From positions 3,908,001 to 3,968,000 of the forward strand of contig NC_088301.1 of NCBI RefSeq assembly GCF_032854445.1: a stretch of 60,000 bases of DNA, in the 5' to 3' direction. Origin of the DNA: Liolophura sinensis. Taxonomy: Eukaryota > Mollusca > Polyplacophora > Chitonida > Chitonidae. Of this stretch, positions 33,700 to 44,100 are shown one piece after another; position 1 is the first letter of the stretch; each line of letters begins with the position of its first letter. The notes under the pieces were generated by a model. It saw nothing but the letters and a program-made list of their open reading frames with translations. It searched no databases and was not told the origin of the DNA. Made by a program: the position numbers and the translations under genes.

Positions 33700-36030
33700 T
33701 TTCCTTGCCACGAAAACCGGGCAGGACTAGGTATACACGTGCTTCCGAATACGTGCACGAATCTCCCGAATTCACGCTTTTGATTTATTTATTTATTTAA
33801 TTAATTATTTGACCTTATTTTACGACGTACGCACGCGTTTGTTTAATATATTCAATGTTTCTCGAACACATTTCTTGTCTGGATATATAGAATGTATGTA
33901 TATACAAGTGTTTTTTAATCAACATAAATTAAGACATATTACTATAGTATATAAAACAGAACTGGGCCGATATGGTGTATGTGAACTGGACTTGTGTAAT
34001 ACCAAACCTCTCTTATATATTTTGTATGCATATATTTCGTATACATTTTTCTGTGTACACATAAGCTTGATGGGCAAAGCTTATGCATGTGCAAAGTTCT
34101 TAAATTGTTGCTCAGCTATAATGAGTGAAGGAATGACGATGAGGAAGAATGATAATTATGAAGAATGGTTCATCAAACAGCTGAAAAATATCCGAAAAAA
34201 GTATTTTCATTTATTTTATTATTTTTTTTTTTAAATTTTTTTTTAAAGCACAGTTTAATGCCTTCAAATGTTTAAGTTCTATGGTGGGTATTATGAACTA
34301 TATATAGCTGGTGTTTGGAGGTCTTCTGACCTTACCAGCATTTATTCTGCTCTGAACAGAATTTTTAAATGTTTGAATAGCTCTTATTACACAAAGTTAA
34401 ACAATTACTGAAATAATGTCCGCCTGTATATGTGAATATACAGACAAAAAAAGTAATGTGACGTCAGATTACCGCGCCATTGCCATTATGGTGCACAAGG
34501 CAAATCATACAGTTCCCTTACATTTGACTGCATTTGACATTTGACGTATTTTTGAGGCGTTTCCAGTGTAAGCCCTGCATATGGGAGTTGTTTAAAGTGT
34601 TTTAACTCACGTCTGTTACATATTTTTAGAGACACTTTCAGGGGTGTTTCTTCAAATGTTCACTTCATTTTCATGTGGTCTTTTCCTTTTAATATATCCC
34701 TTTTTTCAACTTCCTGAATAGTTGACGGAAAAAAAACCTTGCATGCGCATGCATCTGGATTTGAACTACGTTTCAGCCCTTTATATATGAGAGTTGTGTA
34801 AAGTGTTTCAACTCATCCTCTTCTAAATATTCATCAGTTGTGTGTGCGTGTGCGAAATGCTTCCATATAAATATATATAATATATATATGAAATAAATAC
34901 CACCTATTTTACTGCAGATTAAAATTACTTGAAGAAACACTATTTGCTTGTTTATTTATCTACCAATCACAGACTCGCAATCATAACGTCAAAACATACA
35001 ATTTTAACCCAGTGATAATGGCAATAATATTTATAATTAAAGATTTGCCAATTTTACTCAAATGAAACCCATATTACTAATATATGCTTAGGTTTGAGTT
35101 ATATCGAAAAAAAAAATCCGGAAAGTAAGGAAGATGGAACAATTGGTTATATTTAGGCCAAGTATATCAATCAGATTAGTATATGTAGTGAAAAGGCGTG
35201 GTTTTGTTACAACATAGTTTTTAAGGTGATTTGACAACGGTGACCATGCATGCTCGGCTGAGCAAAATGCGTGCGTAAGCATATATAGATATATATATAC
35301 ACGCATATATATTATATATAGGATTCAATACCTCATGCATTCACATATTTGAGTGTGCGATAATGATGCAATTATTAATATCCCAATCAGTGGTCTCGAC
35401 GAGAACCATATATCTTTAAGCCCACATTACACCACAGTAGACGTGCTTCATTGACTTACATGTATGTAAAACGCCCCACGGATTCATGCATGTACGAGCT
35501 GGCGCAGTGGTGTGATTGTCTAGCGACATTCAACATGGTTCGATCTCAAAGGTTTCCAGATCCCCAACTGATCACATGGCGCTTTGGAGCATGGTCTCAT
35601 GTACATTCTTCGCATATGCTATACAGGCATGTATATATTTATATATTCACACCTGGGTGGACTCTTATTTCTGCTTCCATCGAACGAACAGCGTGTGTCT
35701 GTCTACATCTACACGGGGGTGTAGAAAATCTAGAGATTAAATTAATCCGGATACACCTGGTGCATCACTTCCCATCTCGTTGTCATCCACACAGTGGCAA
35801 TAAGCTTTTAGAATTTATAAACAAAGACTCCCAATCAGGTTTAAGTCAAGTAATTTATTTTTCAATGAATCCATGATTTTTTAACCTCATCATAAGGCAT
35901 GATATTAGTAAACATAATATTCCCTATATAACGACTATGGTTCAATTAGTTTAGGCCTACTTGCACTGTCAGAGTTTATAATAAAACCGAATTTCCGAGT
36001 TTTCATTCCTGTACGTTTGTGCACATAACA
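33700..36030. other. Intergenic, AT-rich, one foldback element
   Basis: An AT-rich ORF of 141 codons at 33809-34234 has no recognisable domain. A foldback-type repeat lies at 34255-34510. Small (AT)n runs occur at about 34866-34890 and 35280-35322. A tRNA-like head fragment (gagctggcgcagtggtg with ggttcgatctc) lies near 35495-35550. Confidence 0.5.
34255..34510 (+). repeat. MITE-like foldback repeat, copy 1
   Basis: The end gccttcaaatgtttaagttc followed by tatggtgggtattatgaac matches the end of the elements at 43410 and 47900. The far end has gtgacgtcagattacc and ccattatggtgcac in the opposite sense. Confidence 0.55.
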
Positions 36031-36039
36031 TGACCATAA

Positions 36040-36830
36040 GCAATGCAATGTTACACATACCACGCCATGCATTCTTGGTATATGTTTGGAAATGTTACAC
36101 ATCCCAGCCATGCGTTCTTGGTATATGTTTGGGAACGTTACGTTCCCCACGCCATGCATTCTTGGTATATGCTTGGGAACGTTACATACCCCGCGCCATG
36201 CATTCTTGGGTAATGTTTGGGAACGTTATTCACCTCACGCAATGCATTTCATGTAAAGTATATGCGATAAGACCTATATATCTTTGGGAACATTGTAACC
36301 AATGATCAGTTGTTGCCAATGATATACAGGCAATGCGTTGGCATGTTTGATAAATGTTCTACCACAATAAATGAATATTACATACAGGCAATACATTTGG
36401 TACATTTGGGTAATATTACATAATACATACAGGCAATGCATTATTACATTTGGGCAATGTTACATACCACAGACTTTCGACAAACCTGACCGGCAATGCG
36501 TCGGCATGTTTGAGAAATATTCTACCACAATAAATGAATATTACACAAAGGCAATGATTTGTTACATTTAGGTTATATTAGGTACCACAGAAACTCGACA
36601 TAACACACAGGTAATGCGTTGGCATGTTTAGGAAATGAGATGACATACAGGCAATGCGTTGTTATGTTTGGGAAAAATTACATACCACAGACATTGGACA
36701 TACTTTACAGACATTGCATTGGCATGTTTGGGAAAGTTTATTCCACGTTAACTCAGTATTACATACAGGCAATGTTTGGGAAACATTGAACCACAGCAAC
36801 GCGGCATGCCATACTCGAATCGCTGTTAGC
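36040..36830 (+). repeat. Minisatellite of 44-60-bp units
   Basis: Five units with a period of about 44 bp (gccatgcattcttggtata, tgtttgggaacgttac) have starts near 36064, 36107, 36151, 36195 and 36239. They are followed by looser units of 40-60 bp built on caggcaatgcgttggcatgt and ttgggaaa, with accacaataaatgaatatta in some. Confidence 0.85.
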
Positions 36831-36884
36831 ACTGTACATATTATATAATGAAAGTTCATGTCGCTCTTGTTGTATATATTATAG

Positions 36885-37107
36885 AGTGAGTGCTGGGGGT
36901 TTAACGTCGAACTTAACAATTTTTCAGTAATTTTTTTTTCAGGAATCCTTAGAATGCATGTAATGTGACTTCTAGTAGCAGGGTTTCATGCTAAACACCA
37001 AGCTGCAACTTCCTCTTTTAAAGTCTTAGGTGTCACTCGACCCAGGATTGACCCAGGATCTACCGCTCCAGAACCGGACGCTCTGCCAACTGTGCTAGCG
37101 GGGCAGG
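36885..37107 (-). mobile_element. tRNA-derived SINE, family 3, internally deleted, 14-bp target duplication
   Basis: On the minus strand it reads tagcacagttggcagagcg (A box), then ggtagatcctgggtcaatcc and a 3' end of attgttaagttcgacgttaa followed by acccccagcactcact. A perfect 14-bp duplication, tgtatatattatag, flanks it at 36871-36884 and 37108-37121. Compared with the copy at 44267 it lacks about 130 bp of the body. Confidence 0.9.
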
Positions 37108-37121
37108 TGTATATATTATAG

Positions 37122-38570
37122 AAGTGGGTTGTAGGTTTGCGAATGTGGCGATACGATAACTGCATATATACACGCATATATTACATGCATACCCAATCCT
37201 CAGTTAGGGAGTGTAAGGTTATTGTGCATGTAAGGTAAGTAATAACAATGCCATTCAGAGGTGTATTTATGAATGAAACTATCTATCTATATATATCCAC
37301 TAGTATACAAAGTGACGCGCAGACATGTGTCTCCTCGTATCATGGTACGGCTTTGGTACTGTATAGTGACTATATTTTTCATCAAACATCATGTGACTTA
37401 ACATGGGTCATCTTACCAGTCTATACGTTCTGACAAATAATAGCAGACATTACACGATTTTCATTACATAGCGAGACGTCGCCGCCGGGTGTAGAAGCCA
37501 AAAATACGCTGTGGTCACATGCGTTTGACAGAGGTAAATTTGCTGATAGCCACGTGTAATGGAGTTTTACGTAACCCATATGTATGGCGCTCTGTAAACA
37601 CGAAATGGAGTGGATGGCAGATTGTGGCTCAAAGTCATGGGTGGTTGAACATGAATGGAAATGATTAGGTTAGTTTTCATATATAATAGGATATTCAACA
37701 CTTTTTATAAAAGTTAAATGCTTCCTTCTGCATAAATGAGCTCTAATCTGACTAATCACAACATCCGTATATAAGAAACAAACCGTAATCACAGATGTTT
37801 ACTGCGAAGTCAAATAATGCTCCCGGGCTGAATACTATTAACAACCCGTTTAGCTATCCAGTGATGTAAAGTGCACGGTAACTAACTGTTTAGGAAATAC
37901 ATTTTCCAGATCTACATGTCCTCTTTGATTGATCTCATTTGATACGTAAGAATCATATGAAAAACAATTGTTTTTTCCAAAAATAAATAAATTAAAACAG
38001 AAAAAAGATACATGGTGCTTGGTAAGGTGGGCGACATATATAACACTAAGGCACACGAGGTACGGGTTCAATAACGGCCTTGGATAGGCTGAGGAAAATT
38101 GTACACATCCTAACGTACAGATTTATTGGCATTTTTCGTGTGTGTGTGCGTGTGTGCATGTGTGCGCGCGCGCGTGTGTATATAACCCAATGAAGTTGTA
38201 TTTTAAGAAATGTGGGAGTTTAATATCAAAAATACTATACCAGTAATATTTTAACATCTTAGGTCTGAATCTGAAAACAAAAGGTTTAATTCAAGAGACC
38301 ACACAAAGAGGATGTTCTCGGCACGACAGCGTCTTATGGGTAACTTAGCCTGAGCTGCCTGAGGGTCACTTCGATCCCCAGGGCTGATGGACATACGTGT
38401 TTTATGTATTTCCGGATATAACCTATATACATGTATAATGCGTCTGAAACTCAAACCATATACTTCTCAGTAATAATTCACGCAATACATAGATGAGGTA
38501 TAACTATATTGTCATGATTTGAATTTGCATGCATATATGTTGGCAAGCACTGTAGTCGAATAGCAGGCCT
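37122..38570. other. Intergenic, nothing recognised except a GT microsatellite
   Basis: A (GT/GC)n purine-pyrimidine alternating run at 38137-38181 is the only clear structure. No coding signal is seen. Confidence 0.5.
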
Positions 38571-38839
38571 ATAGTGCGCAAGCACGGCAGAATGACTCAG
38601 TAGCCTCTCATCACTGCGGTCGCTGTGAGTTCAAATCCAACTCCTGTTGACTCCCTCTCTGCATGTATGGTCATACATGCGTGGGAAGGTCTTTCAGCAG
38701 CCTGCGAATGGTCGTGGGTTTCCCCCGGGCTCTGTCGGGTTTTCAACCACCATAATGCTGGTCACTGTCCTACATAATTGAAATATTCCCGTGTACAGCG
38801 TAAAACACTATCAAATAAGTACATAAATAAACAAATAAT
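38571..38839 (+). mobile_element. tRNA-derived SINE, family 1, decayed head
   Basis: It has gagttcaaatccaactcctg (B box), tgggaaggtctttcagcagc, ccaccataatgctgg and the tail aaaacactatcaaataagta. The A box is lost. Confidence 0.85.
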
Positions 38840-39233
38840 ATACGTGTGGCATACTTAAACTTGCATTTGTCATATGGAATTAAATGTATATGGATGTTAA
38901 AACTGCTCAGCAAATCCACAGCCTTGCATGTGTCACTTTGAGATAATAATTCATGAAGTCCTGAGTTATAAGTAATGAATGTCATAAACTGTAAATATAA
39001 TAAGTAAACAGATAAATAAATATTAAATGAATAAAGAAATACACAGTTTAAACACATAAAATACACTACCCAAATACCTGTTTTCTTTCTAGGCGTATGT
39101 CGTCAAAGAACAAACATAGTTCGTTTATTAGTTTATTCTACGCCTATGGCTGTTCACCTCCAACGTACGGTGGCTCGTAAATGTCATTAAATTATTTTTA
39201 AGTTACATTACATTTTCATATCAATTTTTTTTT

Positions 39234-39487
39234 TATTTGGTTAGTGTTTAACGCCGTACGCAAGAGCATTTCACTTATACGACGGCAGCCAGCATTATGC
39301 CATGGGGGGAAGAAACCGGGCAGAGCCCGGGGAAACCCACGATCATCCGCAGATTGCTGGTAGACTTCCCCACATATACGACCCCAGAGGAAGCCATGCA
39401 GCATGAGCTGAGCTTGAACTCACAGTCACCGCATTGGTGAGAGGCTGTTAGGTCATTGCGCGCTGGCGCGCATACCACCTCGGCCAT
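39234..39487 (-). mobile_element. tRNA-derived SINE, family 1, minus strand
   Basis: In reverse complement it shows the head catggccgaggtggtatgcg, the B box gagttcaagctcagctcatg, the body to gcataatgctggctgccgtc, and a 3' end of taaacactaaccaaat. Its 5' end abuts the 21-bp array that follows. Confidence 0.88.
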
Positions 39488-39494
39488 GAAAACT

Positions 39495-39890
39495 CCCCAT
39501 TTTTATATTGAATTTCCACCCTATAGTGAAAATTCATTTCCACCGGGTAAAAACTAAATTCCACTAGGTAAAAACTAATTTCCACCAGGTGAAAATGATA
39601 ATTTCCAATTATAATTTTCCACATGAAAATAAATTTCAACCTAGGTGAAAATAGATATCCCTCAACTGGGAATTGATTTCCACGTAAGTGAGCATATATG
39701 TCCAACCAGGTTGAAATTAATTTCCACCTCGGTAAAGGTGGGATACAATATGTCATATTACGTCCTGGGTAAAAGTCATTTCCCAACCGCGTGGGAATCA
39801 ATTGATTCTCTGCCGGATGGAAACTGATTTCTTTACCTGGGTAGAAATTGATTTTCACCTGCATGGCTGCATGGAAATCTGTTAAATTTC
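39495..39890. repeat. Degenerate 21-bp minisatellite
   Basis: Units of about 21 bp read aatttccaccaggtgaaaac with internal near-palindromes (ttccacc / ggtgaaa). A minus-strand open frame of 7-residue period follows from the 21-bp unit and is not a gene. Confidence 0.85.
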
Positions 39891-39894
39891 CATT

Positions 39895-40235
39895 TTAAAA
39901 AAAAAAAAAATAACGCAAAAATATAACTAAATGGCCCTAACGAGGCACCTTATCGTGTTATGCACACGTATAGTGAATCACAACAATTAGATGATATGGT
40001 CATATACTAGACTTTCTGTTCACGGCAATTCGGAATTGATTTGATTAAAATGCCTTGAGATAGGCATTTTAACGTTAGTATAACCCCCGACAATGCAGTT
40101 GTAATTTCGTTAATGTAAACCTATGTATGCGTATACTATACCATAATTTAAATGAAATTGAATATATGTTATAGGCCTATATACACCACCACACATGCAG
40201 GTCTAAAATGTATCTAGATTCTTATACGCCTATCG

Positions 40236-40284
<49 letters not shown>

Positions 40285-40950
40285 ATATTATTCGTTGAAC
40301 AGGTAAAATACCGAGACCGGTGCGATATGCCTAGCCTATATAGGCGCGTAGGCTTATAAGCCTGTATGGCTAGCTAGACCAAGTCGGAACCGTTATGTTC
40401 CATTTAGGCTCATGTGAATCCCCCATTTCATATTATAATCACTAATTATTAAAAAACAAAAAGTTGCCCAATGGTGTTGAGATGTAGGCCTATACAGGCC
40501 TTTAGGATCTCCAGTCATATGCATGTAGCTTCGTGTGTGTAAAGCCTATAGGCCTATTTCAGTATGAAACCAATTCCCTTTCAACCGGAGAATTTTGAAA
40601 AAGTGAACAATGGAACTTAAGTTTGTTCCCGTTCAAACATGGAAGGACTTATTGCACAATGACGTGAGACCGAGTTTTCAATTATGAAGTGTCGTTGTCA
40701 TCATAACTAGGGCCTAAACAATACTTCGGTTGGTATGCATATGTGTGGTCGCCTATGTAGCTTGCTTTCAGTCGAGCTGTGGCGTGATCCAAAGATGAAT
40801 ATTCATGAAGGCTGTTCCATCAACACGGAAAACAATATGTATAGCAAGTTTATTAATATAATGTTGCATTATACAAATACTAGAATGCATTAGAAACATT
40901 TAAAAAGATTTTTCCAACACCGATGGCTCATTATTATGATGCACATAAAT
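39895..40950. other. Intergenic, AT microsatellite and palindromic AGGCCTATA motifs
   Basis: (AT)n at about 40239-40282. The palindrome-like word aggcctata/tataggcct recurs between 40170 and 40560 (for example near 40332, 40486 and 40544). No coding signal is seen. Confidence 0.6.
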
Positions 40951-41015
40951 TATATAAAAGTTAAATAAGGCACGGACATTTTTTGAAGGGGGTAGATGTT
41001 GGACGATAACCGCTT

Positions 41016-41037
41016 GGGCGGTTTCGAGTCACCCCAC
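41016..41037 (+). promoter_or_regulatory. GC box (Sp1-type) plus sterol-regulatory-element-like site
   Basis: GGGCGG at 41016-41021 is followed six bases later by GTCACCCCAC at 41028-41037. The human LDLR SRE-1, which binds SREBP next to Sp1 sites, is ATCACCCCAC; nine of ten bases match. The pair lies 128-149 bp upstream of the receptor's ATG. This implies, but does not prove, sterol-responsive transcription. A TATATAAAAG at 40951-40960 is an alternative core promoter. Confidence 0.55.
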
Positions 41038-41164
41038 TCTCAGCGCCTTTCTATTCGCGCCCTTCAACAGCGCTAGGCTACCGACTGTAAGATCATCAGA
41101 TCCAGTGTATTATTTGTAGTGGCCATTTCAGAACCATACTAAGGAATATCGTCGGACAAGGAGT

Positions 41165-44100
41165 ATGGGGAATTACCAGCGGATCGGACTGCTGTCAATA
41201 TGGGTTATTTTACTTGTGTGTGTTATTCACTATGTGAATGGTAAGTGCGTGTATCTCTCATGCGCTGGTCGTCCTCGGATGAACTTTGTCGGCGATTGTT
41301 TGATAGCGTACAACATTTTATGTCTGTGTGAAGTGATTATTTGAGCGTATCGGTACACTTTGAACGTTTTATGACAGATTATGTAGATGTTTAAGTTGCG
41401 GATCTTGTGAGGAAGTGTGTTGTGGACTATATTGTCGTTTTCGGAGAATATATGGAATATTATCATCCATTTGTCTATATAGCAAATGTGCGCCTTCCAA
41501 GGAGCTATGCAGCTTACAAAAGTTGCTTCCCTGTTTTAGCTGTTAAACGGATACACGTGGTGTTGCTGATCACCGAAAAAACTGTTAACATACAAGTTGA
41601 AAACCATTGTTTTTCGTGTCATAAACATGATGTATTGTTGTTGTTAAAAGTACACTAGTTGGTGTTATCATACTGATGTTGACAGCAGTGATAAATATCA
41701 GTACTTTATCAGCGTCGTCTAGACGGAAACTGGATCAAAATTCAAACTGCTTGATTGATAAGTACCCTGTGGTTAGCATGTATATGAACTACATATATAT
41801 GAATGTGTTATCGTGTCTTTCCGTAGGTGATTGCCCAGCATCTCAATTCAGGTGTAAAAATGGGAATTGTATACAAATGACATGGAGATGCGACGAGGAC
41901 GATGACTGCGGAGATGGTTCCGACGAGGCAGAGTGCAGTAAGTCACCACTTAACGTATCATTTTATTATGGTTCACTAAAATAGCGCAAGTCTTGGTAGG
42001 CATATAAACGAAGAATTTTATTTGAATTTTGACCGATACATTTGCGATAGCGAATGACCTGAACGTAGCTATTGAGCAATCACGGAAAACGGGGCGTGCT
42101 TTGATTTTTGTTGCACAATTTTCGACAGAAGTGTTTTTGTGGGATTTAGAATAGAGGGCGTTTGAGAGGTGTGGCTCGTGGAGTGGGTCATTGCGGACAT
42201 GGTAGCCTGGAGTTTTCCGTTAATCTCTACAACCCTCGTGTGTTGTTGGCTGAAGCCGGCTGTTGTCGGTTGTGGGCGTAGTTACAAGTGTTGTAGTAGT
42301 GTGACCTTCCGTTTGTTCAATGAAAGCTCAAACAATTCTACGTCACACGTGTCGCTGATTTTGATTGGCAGAAAATGCATCGGCTGAGGTAGCTTGACCG
42401 ATTTGGGCCAATGAAAATGCAGGTGATTAAATCACTGGTAACCAGATCAATATCCCCCCTTCCCCACCCAACATACAACATTTAGAGGTAAACGAAGAGT
42501 AAAACTTCAATAGAAACCTGTTTTTAGACGTTGAAGTTATCACATGAATAAAATTCTTTTCCATCAACAAGCATACCCAAGCAGCAAATCTTTTACGTAA
42601 CATTCCCCTGCAGTAACATTCTAATGCTCTGTGTAAAATCAAAGGTACACTGTTAAATATGGGTGTGTCTGTTAATTACCTCTATACTTTTGGTAGCTAT
42701 GAAATACAAGTATGTCTGAATCATAAGGTCTGAACATCACTGCTATTGCATGATGATTGCACCCACCAAGAAGACTTAATTCACCAGGAGTACAGCAGAG
42801 TAACTGTTAGGGCTGATTCATTTCTGTGATGATGTTTATCAGATAGCCAGTAAATCAGGAAAATGAAGTTACATGTGGTGGAGGGTAGGGTGACCAGTGT
42901 ACATGTACATGTAATTATATGTGTGTACTAAGATGATGATCTGTAAAGGTCAGCCAACTTGATATACACTAGCTAATTACAAAGGGGTTACTTTTCTCTG
43001 TATATAATGGATCCATATTTCAATCAAAATGTACAGCATAGAAACATCAACACATTAAACAAGACTAATGATTCCTCATTGTAACACTTCTGAATGGATT
43101 TCTGATGTGTACATAAATGACCACTGTATGAGTGAATTTGACATGTGTATATCTCATACTGCCAATATAATTACGGAAATTTACTTCTCATTGATTTAGC
43201 TGCAAAAACCTGCTCAAACTCCCAGTTCCGATGTGCTAATGGACGCTGCATACCTTCAAGATGGCACTGTGATCGTGACAAAGATTGCCAAGACGGATCG
43301 GATGAAAACCCACAAGATTGCCGTATGTTTTCCATGAATTTACATTATGGTTGCTGTTACACAGGCTTTGACTTTTAAAGGAAAAAAACTCTAAAAATCA
43401 AAGTAGGCATCACTTCATAAGGCATTCAAACGTTTGAGGTCTAAGGTGGGCTTTATGTACCATGCCATTAGAGTTTAGGAACTCTGATGTCACAGGAAGT
43501 TTTTCCAACTCTGATCACCTATGAGTAAAATATTAGTGAAATAATGTTTTAAACATTCCTTGCTTCTGGTGAACGTCAGGAAAAAAAGGTGATGTGATGT
43601 CAGAGTTCCTTGATACTGTCAGTATGGCTCATAAAACCCATCATAGAATTTAAATATCTGACTGACTCTCAACACTCTTAAGCTTTGAAATGAAAAAAAA
43701 AAAAATCATTGTGATCGATCTGTTTGAAAGCAGTTCAGAAGAGATATTTTTGGTTTTGTGATTTCATTCGTAAGTTACATGTACAAGTTCATTTACAGAA
43801 TTGTATTTGTTAATGCATATGGATGTTTTTATGTGTTTATTTTTTTTTTCATGTCAGTTTGAAAAGAAGCTTAAACTTTTTAGCAGATGTTTGTTAAAGT
43901 GAAAGACAGCAGCTGACTAATGTTTATGTTCACTGAAAGACTACAATTCAAAGTGTCTTAAACTAGCATTAAATATTTGTTCTAGATTTTTTTCAACTCA
44001 GTTAAAGTTTATTGAAACTTGGTCTTGACAGCTTCAGCGCATCTCTATTATCGAGAGCAATGTGACGTCACATTTACTCTAGCGTCGAAGGTATTTTCCG

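Noticed and set aside
33477-33758. 93-codon minus-strand ORF with repeated Met-Asn-Ser-Lys-Arg units
   Set aside because: It is a translation of the 36-bp array; no start context, splice sites or homology support a gene.
33809-34234. 141-codon AT-rich ORF
   Set aside because: It ends in a poly-T run and contains no recognisable domain; composition looks like non-coding AT-rich DNA.
35451-35876. 141-codon ORF
   Set aside because: No family resemblance, and it contains a tRNA-like SINE head fragment; probably chance.
39448-39864. 138-codon minus-strand ORF
   Set aside because: Seven-residue period comes from the 21-bp repeat, and its C-terminal end runs into a SINE.
23007-41164. CRISPR array or prokaryotic defence locus
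   Set aside because: Tandem arrays lack regular unique spacers, and the sequence is plainly an animal genome with introns and SINEs.
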